DNA of 48,219 bases from an uncultured Oscillospiraceae bacterium (GTDB lineage: Bacteria; Bacillota; Clostridia; Oscillospirales; Oscillospiraceae), in NCBI GenBank assembly GCA_950097245.1, contig CATNCS010000011.1, positions 1 through 48,219 on the forward strand, in the 5' to 3' direction. Below the pieces are notes generated by a model. It did no database searches and was not told the origin of the DNA. It worked only from the letters and a program-made list of their open reading frames with translations. The position numbers and the translations under genes are program-made. Shown here in pieces: positions 40,081 to 47,696 of this stretch (within the stretch, counting starts at the first letter, position 1; each line of letters starts with the position of its first letter).

Positions 40081-40944
40081 ATGGACCCCATTATTGAAAC
40101 CAAGAACCTCACCCACACCTACTCCGCCGGGACGCCCTTTGAGCACACGGCCCTGGACGGCGTGGACTTCTGCGCCTACCCCGGGGAGTACCTGGGGGTC
40201 ATCGGCCACACCGGCTCGGGAAAATCCACCCTGATTCAGCACCTCAACGCCCTGCTCAAGCCCACGTCAGGGACGGTGCTGTTCCAGGACACCGACATCT
40301 GGTCCGACCCCAAAATCACAAAGAAAACCCGCTTCCAGGTGGGGCTGGTGTTCCAGTACCCGGAGTACCAGCTCTTTGAGGAGACGGTGTACAAGGACAT
40401 CTCCTTCGGCCCCAAAAACATGGGGCTGGACGAGAAGGAGATTGACCGCCGGGTGCGGGCGGCGGCCTACTTCGTGGGCCTGCGGGACGACCAGCTGGAT
40501 AAGTCCCCCTTTGAGCTGTCCGGGGGCCAGAAGCGGCGGGTGGCCATCGCCGGGGTGATCGCCATGGAGCCCAAGGTGCTCATCCTGGACGAGCCCACCG
40601 CCGGCCTGGACCCGGAGGGGGTGGAGTCCATCCTGGGCAATATCCGGGAGTACCACCAGGCCCACAACGCCACCATCATCCTGGTGTCCCACTCCATGGA
40701 GGAGGTGGCCCGGTCGGTGGACCGGCTGGTGGCGGTCAACGACGGCAAGATACCCTTCCAGGGCGCCCCACGGGAGGTCTTCCGCCACGGGGATGAGCTG
40801 GAGCAGATGGGGCTGGGCGTCCCCCAGCTCACCAGGGTGTTCCACCGGCTCAAGGCCATGGGGGTGGACATCGACCCCTCGGTGTACACTCTGGACCAGG
40901 CCAAACAGGCTATTCTGACCAAGCTTGGAAAGGTGGTGGACTGA
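40081..40944 (+). CDS. ecfA2: ECF transporter ATPase A2
   Basis: A 287-residue ATPase with Walker A GHTGSGKST near residue 43, Q-loop VFQYPEYQLFEETV diagnostic of EcfA2, signature LSGGQKRRVAIAGV and Walker B LILDEPTAGLD. It pairs with EcfA1. In most Bacillota the two genes nearly touch; here a repeat and about 215 bases part them. AAGGATG precedes the ATG, a weaker site than elsewhere. The ecfT start abuts its stop. Confidence 0.95.
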   Translation: MDPIIETKNLTHTYSAGTPFEHTALDGVDFCAYPGEYLGVIGHTGSGKSTLIQHLNALLKPTSGTVLFQDTDIWSDPKITKKTRFQVGLVFQYPEYQLFEETVYKDISFGPKNMGLDEKEIDRRVRAAAYFVGLRDDQLDKSPFELSGGQKRRVAIAGVIAMEPKVLILDEPTAGLDPEGVESILGNIREYHQAHNATIILVSHSMEEVARSVDRLVAVNDGKIPFQGAPREVFRHGDELEQMGLGVPQLTRVFHRLKAMGVDIDPSVYTLDQAKQAILTKLGKVVD

Positions 40945-41754
40945 ATGGCGCTGAAAGACATCACCCTGGGCCAGTATTTCCCCGGAAACTCCCCGGTCCA
41001 CCGCCTGGACCCCCGCACCAAGCTCATTGCCGTGGTTCTCTATATCGTGGCCCTGTTCCTGGCAAACTGGTTCGTCACCTACGCCATCATGTTTCTGGTG
41101 TTGGCCGGGGCTATCGCCATCTCTAAAGTGCCCCCGAAATCCATCCTCCGGGGCTTGAAGCCGGTGCTGTTTATCGTGGTGTTTACCGCGGTGCTCAACC
41201 TGTTCTACACCCCGGGTGACACCGTGCTGGCCCAGTTCTGGATCTTTACCATCACCCTGGAGGGGGTGTACCGGGCCTTCTTTATGGTCATCCGCATCAT
41301 GATGCTTATCTCGGGCACCTTCCTGCTCACCTACACCACCTCTCCCATCCTGCTCACCGACGGGCTGGAGTCGCTGATGAATCCCCTGAAGAAAATAAAG
41401 GTGCCCGTCCACGAGCTGGCTATGATGATGTCCATCGCCCTGCGGTTTATTCCCACGCTGATTGAGGAGACGGACAAAATCATGTCCGCCCAGCGGGCCC
41501 GGGGGGCGGACTTTGAGAGCGGAAACCTCATCCAGCGGGCCAAGGCCCTGCTGCCCCTGCTGGTGCCCCTGTTCATCTCCGCCTTCCGCCGGGCCGACGA
41601 GCTGGCCACCGCCATGGAGTGCCGCTGCTACCACGGCGGCGAGGGGAGAACCCGCCTGCGGCAGCTCAAGTACAAGACCGCCGACTATGTGACCCTGCTG
41701 CTCTTCCTGGCAATTACCGTGGGGGTGGGCGTGTTAGGGCGGTTGGGCCTGTAG
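40945..41754 (+). CDS. ecfT: ECF transporter transmembrane protein T
   Basis: A 269-residue protein with about five or six helices and the two coupling-helix motifs that bind the ATPases (QRARGADFE and FRRADELATAMECRCY, residues about 185-235). It holds S components for vitamins or metals against EcfA1A2. No S component is present in the window. Its TAG stop falls on the TGTAGG end of a hairpin repeat. Confidence 0.94.
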   Translation: MALKDITLGQYFPGNSPVHRLDPRTKLIAVVLYIVALFLANWFVTYAIMFLVLAGAIAISKVPPKSILRGLKPVLFIVVFTAVLNLFYTPGDTVLAQFWIFTITLEGVYRAFFMVIRIMMLISGTFLLTYTTSPILLTDGLESLMNPLKKIKVPVHELAMMMSIALRFIPTLIEETDKIMSAQRARGADFESGNLIQRAKALLPLLVPLFISAFRRADELATAMECRCYHGGEGRTRLRQLKYKTADYVTLLLFLAITVGVGVLGRLGL

Positions 41755-41799
41755 GTGCGCGCTGTGCGCGCCCGCGGGCGGCCACAGGCCGCCCCTACA
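41750..41799. repeat. TGTAGGGG-type hairpin-pair repeat, site g
   Basis: TGTAGGTGCGCGC..GCGCGCCCG and GGGCGGCC..GGCCGCCCCTACA. Its left end supplies the ecfT stop and its right end, read leftward, supplies the stop of the 86-residue gene. Confidence 0.8.
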
Positions 41800-42055
41800 A
41801 AAAGGCAGCTAAAACCTCTTGACGCAGGCCCAATCCGAAGAGATAATAGGCGTTGACCAGCTTCGCCATGTACCAGGACTGAGCATTCTCGAAATTGAAG
41901 TACAGGTCGTTACCCAGCTTTTCCGCAATCTGTTCGCTGATGGCGTTGAACGCCCGCTCCGCCTCCCGAAACTCCGGGAGTGCGTTGCAGAAGGTACAGA
42001 CCTGTTCGGCAATATATGGGTTATCCACAAAAAGCATTTTCAGTTTGTCATTCAT
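41795..42055 (-). CDS. Small protein of unknown function, divergent from an XRE regulator
   Basis: An 86-residue protein that I do not recognise. It is rich in alpha-helix-forming residues (AEQVCTFCNALPEFREAERA, FENAQSWYMAKLVNAYYLF) and has no membrane span or catalytic motif. It has a consensus sigma-A promoter overlapped by a palindrome, and faces an XRE-type gene, so it may be a toxin, antitoxin or accessory protein. Its TAG stop comes from the adjacent hairpin repeat, so the original C-terminus may have been longer. Lower GC than its surroundings suggests transfer. Confidence 0.6.
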   Translation of the reverse strand: MNDKLKMLFVDNPYIAEQVCTFCNALPEFREAERAFNAISEQIAEKLGNDLYFNFENAQSWYMAKLVNAYYLFGLGLRQEVLAAFL

Positions 42056-42084
42056 GGTTTCAACTCATTTTACGACCCTAAACT

Positions 42085-42099
42085 GTATATATTATATAC
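42085..42099. promoter_or_regulatory. Operator-like palindrome between the divergent genes
   Basis: GTATATATTATATAC is a perfect 15-base dyad covering the -10 box of the leftward promoter. AAAC(T/C)GTAT also occurs twice around it (42080, 42106). It is a likely binding site for the XRE protein. Confidence 0.55.
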
Positions 42100-42119
42100 G
42101 TCTTTAAACCGTATGTCAA
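42091..42119 (-). promoter_or_regulatory. Consensus promoter of the 86-residue gene
   Basis: On the minus strand TTGACA, a 17-base spacer, then TATAAT: a perfect sigma-A promoter, the strongest in the window. Confidence 0.8.
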
Positions 42120-42135
42120 GTACTTTGGAGGCACT

Positions 42136-42357
42136 ATGGCAAATTTTTCTGAGCGTGTAAAAGAACTTCGCAAGGAACGAGGTCTGAAACAACGTGAACT
42201 GGCCGAAATTTGCGGACGGACTTTGCGCGGTTATCAGCAATACGAATATGGCGAAGGCTACCCCGAGGTCCCCGGCCTGCTCTTCCTGGCGGAATACTTT
42301 GACGTCAGCCTGGATTACCTCATGGGCCGGACGGATAAGCGGGAAGTGAACAGATAG
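42136..42357 (+). CDS. XRE-family transcriptional regulator
   Basis: A 73-residue single-domain Cro/C1 helix-turn-helix protein (FSERVKELRKERGLKQREL, then RTLRGYQQYEYGEGYP as recognition region, ending FDVSLDYLMGRTD). TTTGGAGG precedes the ATG. It probably represses the strong divergent promoter. Its lower GC resembles the 86-residue gene, and together they form a small inserted unit bounded by repeats between ecfT and truA. Confidence 0.88.
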   Translation: MANFSERVKELRKERGLKQRELAEICGRTLRGYQQYEYGEGYPEVPGLLFLAEYFDVSLDYLMGRTDKREVNR

Positions 42358-42364
42358 CACCAAA

Positions 42365-42498
42365 AGCCTTCCCCTTTAGGGGAAGGTGGCACGGCGAAGC
42401 CGTGACGGATGAGGCCGATAACCGGCGCACTCCGTCAGACGGCCTCATCCGCCCCAGTGTGCGCACACTGGGGCACCTTCCCCTAAAGGGGAAGGCTT
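42365..42498. repeat. MITE-like palindromic repeat, copy 3
   Basis: Arms CCTTCCCCTTTAGGGGAAGG and CTTCCCCTAAAGGGGAAGGC, inner GGCACGGCGAAGCCGTGACG and CCTCATCCGCCCC. At 134 bases it is shorter than the other two copies because its core is only about 25 bases. It lies between the XRE gene and truA. Confidence 0.85.
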
Positions 42499-42528
42499 AC
42501 CGCTGCGGCGGGACGAAAGGTTTTTACA

Positions 42529-43281
42529 ATGGAACGCAACATAGCCCTAAAATTAATGTACAACGGCACCGCCTACCACGGGTGGCAGGTGCAGAAGAAC
42601 GCGATTTCGGTGGCGGAGACCCTGGAAAAGGCGCTGGCGGCCACGGTGGGCCATCCGGTGAAGTGCACCGGGGCGGGGCGCACCGACGCGGGGGTCCACG
42701 CTGAAGTCTACGTGGCCAACTTCCGCACCACCTGCCGCATCCCCCTGGACAAGCTCCCCCTGGCGGTAAACACCCGGCTGCCCGACGACATCGTGGTGGT
42801 CAGGGCCACCCAGGTGCCCGACGGGTTCAATGCCATCGGCTCCTGCCGGAAAAAGGAGTACACCTATAAAATCTACAACTCCCGGCTGGGCAATCCGTTT
42901 TATGTCAACCGGGCCTGGTTCTACCCCAGGCACCTGGATGAGGGGGTTATGGCCCGGGCGGCGGAGCAGTTTGTGGGCACCCACGACTTCCGGGCGGTGC
43001 GCTCGGTGGGCACCGAGACCAGGACCACCGTGCGGACGGTGTACTGGTTCGACGTGGAGCGCGACGGCGACCTCATCTCCTGCCGGGTGTGCGCCAACGG
43101 CTTTTTATACAACATGGTCCGTGCCATGGTGGGCACCGTGGTCTACGCCGCCGAGGGCAAGCTGGCCCCGGAGGACATCCCCGCCATTCTGGAGTCGGGC
43201 AACCGCACTCTGGCCGGGCCCACCGTCCCGCCCGGCGGGCTGTACATGACAAAATTGTGGTATGAAGAGGATATATTGTAA
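42529..43281 (+). CDS. truA: tRNA pseudouridine(38-40) synthase
   Basis: A 250-residue TruA of normal length. Catalytic D53 lies in GAGRTDAGVHA; other marks are YNGTAYHGWQVQ (residues 11-22), KKEYTYKIYNS and NGFLYNMVRAMVG. It isomerises uridines 38-40 in the tRNA anticodon arm. Its place behind the ecf genes is conserved in Bacillota, although a small inserted unit intervenes here. GAAAGG precedes the ATG. Confidence 0.95.
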   Translation: MERNIALKLMYNGTAYHGWQVQKNAISVAETLEKALAATVGHPVKCTGAGRTDAGVHAEVYVANFRTTCRIPLDKLPLAVNTRLPDDIVVVRATQVPDGFNAIGSCRKKEYTYKIYNSRLGNPFYVNRAWFYPRHLDEGVMARAAEQFVGTHDFRAVRSVGTETRTTVRTVYWFDVERDGDLISCRVCANGFLYNMVRAMVGTVVYAAEGKLAPEDIPAILESGNRTLAGPTVPPGGLYMTKLWYEEDIL

Positions 43282-43288
43282 GTAGAGT

Positions 43289-44470
43289 ATGGAAGAGAAC
43301 AAAAAAATTCCCGCCCCCAAGCGGCTGAAAAAGCCAAGCCGGGTTGTCCGGCTGCTGGCTCTGCTGGCTACATCGGCCCTGATCCTGCTGGCTGTGGTGC
43401 TGGTGGTCTACCGGGACACCGTCAACATCAACACCATAAAGCGCTGGCTGGCCTACCGGAACATGGAGACCGGCGTCACCGGCGAGGCGCCCCCCTTCTC
43501 CCACGCCGGGGGCGACAAGCTGTCCATCGCCTATCTGGACAGCGGCGCGGTGACGGCCTCCGCCGCCGGGGCCCACTACTACGGCCTGGACGGCCAGCAG
43601 CTGGCCGAGGAGGTCCTCTCCCTGGAAAACCCGGTGCTCACCGCCTCCCCCACCACCGCCGTGGTCTACGACGCGGGCAACCAGACCCTGTTTGCCTTTC
43701 GGGACGGGGAGGAGTCCTTCAAGCTCACCCTGGAGGGCAGCGCCGATCTGCTGTCCGCCCGGCCCAACGGGGGAGGCTGGCTGGCCGTCACCGCCCAGCA
43801 GAGCGGCTACAAGGGGGCGGTCACCGTCTACGACCGGAAGAGCGAGCCAGTGATCCAGATCAGCCTGTCCTTCACCTTCGCGGTGGACGCCGCCGTCTCC
43901 CCCGACGGCAGGACGGTGGCGGTCATTACCATCGGCCAGCAGGGCGGCTCCTTCTTCAGCCGCCTGCTCCTCTACCAGGTCAACCAGAAGGAGCCCTTTG
44001 CCCAGATCGACCTGGGCAGCCTCACCGTGCTGGACATGGACTTTGACGAGGGGCTGATCTGGCTGCTGGGGGAGGACCGGCTGATTACCGTCGCCCTCAC
44101 CACCGAGGGCGAGACGGTGCAGACCTACTATTTCAGCCCCAATTATCTGAAGGGCTGCTCCCTGGGGGGCGACGGCTTCGCCCTGCTCCTGGTGGGTCGG
44201 TACCGCTCCGGCGCCGCCGACCAGGCCCTGCGCATCGACAGCTCCGCCCAGGTGACTCAGACTCTCTCTCTCTCCGGCCAGGTGCTGGACTATGCCGCCG
44301 CCGGCGACTGCTTTGCCCTGCTCACTGGCGGCCAGCTGTCCCTCTACAACAGCGAGCTGATGTACTTCGCCGGAGTGGAGAACACCCACGCGGCCCGAAA
44401 GGTGGCCCTGGCCTCCAACGGCTCCGCCCTGCTGGCCAACGACCAGCAGGCCTGGCTGTATATTCCGTAG
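43289..44470 (+). CDS. DUF5711-family membrane-anchored protein
   Basis: A 393-residue protein: a basic cytoplasmic tail, one transmembrane helix at about 20-42, and an outer domain of about 340 residues with repeated strand-turn units (GAHYYGLDGQQLAEEV, SPTTAVVYDAGNQTLFAF, VSPDGRTVAVITIG) that suggest a beta-propeller. The family is common in Clostridia and has no known function. It follows truA by seven bases, so it is probably cotranscribed. Its TAG stop is part of a hairpin repeat. Confidence 0.75.
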   Translation: MEENKKIPAPKRLKKPSRVVRLLALLATSALILLAVVLVVYRDTVNINTIKRWLAYRNMETGVTGEAPPFSHAGGDKLSIAYLDSGAVTASAAGAHYYGLDGQQLAEEVLSLENPVLTASPTTAVVYDAGNQTLFAFRDGEESFKLTLEGSADLLSARPNGGGWLAVTAQQSGYKGAVTVYDRKSEPVIQISLSFTFAVDAAVSPDGRTVAVITIGQQGGSFFSRLLLYQVNQKEPFAQIDLGSLTVLDMDFDEGLIWLLGEDRLITVALTTEGETVQTYYFSPNYLKGCSLGGDGFALLLVGRYRSGAADQALRIDSSAQVTQTLSLSGQVLDYAAAGDCFALLTGGQLSLYNSELMYFAGVENTHAARKVALASNGSALLANDQQAWLYIP

Positions 44471-44536
44471 GGGTGGCCTGTGGCCGCCCGTCTCTCCTGA
44501 GCCTGATTCTCTGGGCGGCCAAAAGCCGCCCCTGCA
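44467..44536. repeat. TGTAGGGG-type hairpin-pair repeat, site h
   Basis: GTAGGGGTGGCC..GGCCGCCCG and GGGCGGCC..GCCGCCCCTGCA. The left end supplies the DUF5711 stop; the right end abuts the AAGGAGG site of the next gene. Confidence 0.75.
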
Positions 44537-44548
44537 AGGAGGTTTTTT

Positions 44549-45244
44549 ATGCCCTGCGTTGTTTACGATATTGCCATTGCTGCGATCCTGATCTTTTTTA
44601 TCTGGCTGGGCTGCCGAAAGGGCCTTGTGCTGACGCTGTGCTCCCTGCTGGCGGTCTTCGTGGCGCTGATTGGGGCCACATTTCTCTCCGACGCCCTGGC
44701 CGGGCCGGTGGCCCAGGCCATTGAGCCCGCAATCACCGGCAGCATCCACGACACGGTGACCAGCTACTACCAGCGCGTCCCGGAGGCGGACACCTCCACT
44801 CAGGACGGGGATGACTGGCTGGCCCAGCTCCCCCTGGAGGAGCTGCTGGAGCCCCTGCGGGAATCCCGGTTTTTCAAGGGCTACGCGGAGGCCTTCCAGA
44901 GGGCGGTGGACAACAAGGCGGCCCAGATTGTCACTCACGCCGCCCAGGCCCTGGCCCACTACGTGGCGGTGCAGATCGCCCGGGTTGTCATCTTTGTTCT
45001 CGCCTTCTTTGCCCTTCTCATCGCATGGCGGCTCCTCAGCCGCGCGCTGGACCTGGTGGCCCATCTGCCAGTGCTTTACACCGCCAACCGCTGGGGCGGC
45101 GGGATTGCCGGCCTTGTCAAGGGAATACTGGTTTTGTTAATCGCCGGCTGGCTGCTGAGAGACAGCCTCCCCCCGGAGGCGGTCCAGCAGACGCTGCTGC
45201 TGAAGCTCTTCTGCGCGGCCGGTCCGTCGTCATTTTTCCTGTGA
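44549..45244 (+). CDS. CvpA-family membrane protein
   Basis: A 231-residue protein with about four helices: one at 9-25, one at 29-48 (CSLLAVFVALIGATFLSDAL), and two at about 145-165 and 195-212. The CvpA features are an N-terminal DIAIAAILIFFIWLGCRKG and the later GGIAGLVKGILVL. CvpA proteins affect envelope integrity and colicin V export in enterobacteria; in Bacillota the role is unclear. AAGGAGG precedes the ATG. Confidence 0.85.
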   Translation: MPCVVYDIAIAAILIFFIWLGCRKGLVLTLCSLLAVFVALIGATFLSDALAGPVAQAIEPAITGSIHDTVTSYYQRVPEADTSTQDGDDWLAQLPLEELLEPLRESRFFKGYAEAFQRAVDNKAAQIVTHAAQALAHYVAVQIARVVIFVLAFFALLIAWRLLSRALDLVAHLPVLYTANRWGGGIAGLVKGILVLLIAGWLLRDSLPPEAVQQTLLLKLFCAAGPSSFFL

Positions 45245-45285
45245 TCCCTGTATTTCTCAGGAAGAAGTTCATATCCAGTTCATAA

Positions 45286-45307
45286 TTGGGGTGTACTATC
45301 TCCCCAA
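45286..45307 (+). other. Hairpin in the leader of the clpE-like gene
   Basis: TTGGGG and CCCCAA arms around a ten-base loop, 33 bases before the start codon. Possibly regulatory; no CtsR operator is visible. Confidence 0.35.
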
Positions 45308-45340
45308 ACGTGGACTTTTCCCGAAAGGAGCGTATGGCCT

Positions 45341-47656
45341 ATGCAGCCTACTATGTGCAGCCGCTGCGGCAAAAATGTGGCGGTCATCTTTATTACAAAA
45401 TTAGAGGGCGGCACCTCCAAAAACGAGGGGCTGTGCCTCAAGTGCGCCCGGGAGATGGGCATCAAGCCCATCGACGACATGATGAAGAAAATGGGCATCA
45501 GCGACGAGGACCTGGACAGCCTCACCACCGAGATGATGTCCGCCTTCGGCGGCGCCGAGGGCATGGAGGGCATGATGTCCCCCGCCAAGGACGAGGACGA
45601 CGAGGAGGACGACGGCCGCACCGCCACCTTCCCCTTCCTCAACCAGCTCTTTGGCGGCTCCTCCTCCGCCCCGGAAAAGCCCTCCTCCGGCGAGGGCTCC
45701 AGCCCTCCCCCCAGCCGGGGCGAGAAGCAGGCCAAGCCCGCCAAGCGGAAATTCCTGGACAGCTACTGCATCTCCCTGTCCCAGCGGGCCCAGGAGGGCA
45801 AGCTGGATAAGCTCATCGGCCGGGAGCGGGAGCTGGAGCGGGTGGTGCAGATTCTCAACCGCCGGCAGAAGAACAACCCCTGTCTCATCGGCGAGCCCGG
45901 CGTGGGCAAGACGGCCATCGCCGAGGGCCTGGCCCAGCGCATCGCCGACAAGGACGTGCCCTACAAGCTGCTGGACAAGGAGGTCTACCTCCTCGATCTC
46001 ACCGCCCTGGTGGCGGGCACCCAGTTCCGGGGCCAGTTTGAGAGCCGCATGAAGGGCCTCATCGAGGAGATCAAGAAGCTGGGCAACATCATCCTGGTCA
46101 TCGACGAGGTCCACACCATCGTGGGTGCCGGCGACGCCGAGGGCTCCATGAACGCCGCCAACATCCTCAAGCCCGCCCTCAGCCGGGGTGAGCTCCAGGT
46201 CATCGGCGCCACCACCCTCAATGAGTACCGCAAGCACATCGAGAAGGACACCGCCCTGGAGCGGCGCTTCCAGCCCGTTATCATCGAGGAGCCCTCCATT
46301 GAGGACAGCGTGAAGGTCATTGAGGGGGTCGCCCCCTACTACGAGTCCTTCCACCAGGTGGCCGTCTCACCCGCCATGTGCCGGCTGGCCGTCACCATGA
46401 GCGAGCGGTATATCACCGACCGCTATCTCCCCGACAAGGCCATCGACCTGATTGACGAGGCCTGCTCCAACGTGAACCTCCACAACAAGGCCCTGGCCCG
46501 CCTCAACGCGGTGGACAAGGAGCTGGCCGACCTGGCCAAGGAGAAGGAGGTCATGATGGCCGCCGCCACCGAGGAGTCCTACAAGCGGCTGGCCGACATC
46601 AAGAGCCTGGAGCTGCGGCTGGAGGAGGAGAAGAAGGGGCTGGAGGGGGAGGCCCACCCCGCCCTCACCCAGGAACACCTGGCCAACGTCATCGAGCTTT
46701 GGACCAACATCCCCGCCAGCCGCATCCAGGAGCAGGAGTTCCAGCGGCTGGCCAGGCTGGAGGAGCGCCTGGAGGCCCATGTCATCGGCCAGGACGAGGC
46801 GGTAAAGGCGGTCTCCGCCGCCATCCGCCGGGGCCGCGTGGGCATCTCGCCCAAGCACAAGCCGGTCTCCTTCATCTTTGTGGGCTCCACCGGCGTGGGC
46901 AAGACCGAGCTGGTGAAGCAGCTGGCCGCCGACCTGTTCGACACCCCGGAGTCCCTCATCCGCCTGGATATGTCCGAGTTTATGGAGAAGCACGCCGTCT
47001 CACGGATCATCGGCTCCCCCCCGGGCTACGTGGGCTACGACGAGGCGGGCCAGCTCACGGAGAAGATCCGCCGCAAGCCCTACTCCGTGGTCCTCTTCGA
47101 CGAGATTGAGAAGGCCCACCCCGACGTGCTGAACATTCTCCTTCAGGTGCTGGACGACGGCCGCATCACCGACGCCCACGGCCGGACGGTGAACTTTGAG
47201 AACACCGTCATCGTCATGACCACCAACGCCGGCAGCAGCACCAAGGGGGGCGGCTCGGTGGGCTTCGGCCGCACCGCCAACGAGCAGGGCAAGGAGAAAG
47301 CTCTAAAAGCCCTCAACGACTTCCTCCGCCCGGAGTTTATCAACCGGGTGGACGAGATTGTCTACTTCAACCAGCTGTCTGAGGAGGACTTTAAGAAGAT
47401 CGCCGTCCTCATGCTCAAGGAGCTGGTGGACACCCTGAATGAGAAGGACATCAACTTCACCTGGGACGACACCCTCCTGGATTACCTGGTGAAGAAGTCC
47501 TACTCCGCCACCTACGGCGCCCGGAACCTCCGCCGCCTCATCCAGAAGGAGCTGGAGGACGCCATCGCCGTCCGGCTCATTGAGGGCTATCAGAACCCGG
47601 TATCCCAGCTCAAGGCCGTCTCCGACGGGGAGAAGCTGGAGCTGCTGGCGATGTAA
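45341..47656 (+). CDS. ClpE-like Hsp100 ATPase with N-terminal zinc finger
   Basis: A 771-residue unfoldase. A four-cysteine zinc finger (CSRC at 6-9, CLKC at 32-35) replaces the Clp-N repeat domain. Then an acidic and Pro/Ser-rich linker runs to about 135. NBD1 has Walker A GEPGVGKT (184-191) and VIDEVHT; a coiled middle domain lies near 385-440; NBD2 has GSTGVGKTE (about 515-523) and [15 protein letters not shown] tripeptide in [10 protein letters not shown] matches the ClpP-binding loop. It should feed damaged proteins to ClpP. AAAGGAG precedes the ATG; ATG at 45353 is an alternative. Confidence 0.9.
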   Translation: MQPTMCSRCGKNVAVIFITKLEGGTSKNEGLCLKCAREMGIKPIDDMMKKMGISDEDLDSLTTEMMSAFGGAEGMEGMMSPAKDEDDEEDDGRTATFPFLNQLFGGSSSAPEKPSSGEGSSPPPSRGEKQAKPAKRKFLDSYCISLSQRAQEGKLDKLIGRERELERVVQILNRRQKNNPCLIGEPGVGKTAIAEGLAQRIADKDVPYKLLDKEVYLLDLTALVAGTQFRGQFESRMKGLIEEIKKLGNIILVIDEVHTIVGAGDAEGSMNAANILKPALSRGELQVIGATTLNEYRKHIEKDTALERRFQPVIIEEPSIEDSVKVIEGVAPYYESFHQVAVSPAMCRLAVTMSERYITDRYLPDKAIDLIDEACSNVNLHNKALARLNAVDKELADLAKEKEVMMAAATEESYKRLADIKSLELRLEEEKKGLEGEAHPALTQEHLANVIELWTNIPASRIQEQEFQRLARLEERLEAHVIGQDEAVKAVSAAIRRGRVGISPKHKPVSFIFVGSTGVGKTELVKQLAADLFDTPESLIRLDMSEFMEKHAVSRIIGSPPGYVGYDEAGQLTEKIRRKPYSVVLFDEIEKAHPDVLNILLQVLDDGRITDAHGRTVNFENTVIVMTTNAGSSTKGGGSVGFGRTANEQGKEKALKALNDFLRPEFINRVDEIVYFNQLSEEDFKKIAVLMLKELVDTLNEKDINFTWDDTLLDYLVKKSYSATYGARNLRRLIQKELEDAIAVRLIEGYQNPVSQLKAVSDGEKLELLAM

Positions 47657-47660
47657 GCAT

Positions 47661-47696
47661 AAAAAATCCACCGACAAACTGTCGGTGGATTTTTTT
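47661..47696. terminator. Bidirectional terminator between clpE-like and spoVT-like genes
   Basis: A long stem AATCCACCGACA / TGTCGGTGGATT with A and T runs on both sides; it works for both convergent genes. Confidence 0.92.

Noticed and set aside
43073-45064. A 663-codon minus-strand open frame opposite truA, DUF5711 and cvpA
   Set aside because: Same cause; the product is Gly/Gln/His-rich with no recognisable domain, and three well-supported plus-strand genes occupy the region.
45245-45340. CtsR operator ahead of the clpE-like gene
   Set aside because: No tandem GGTCAAA heptads are present.
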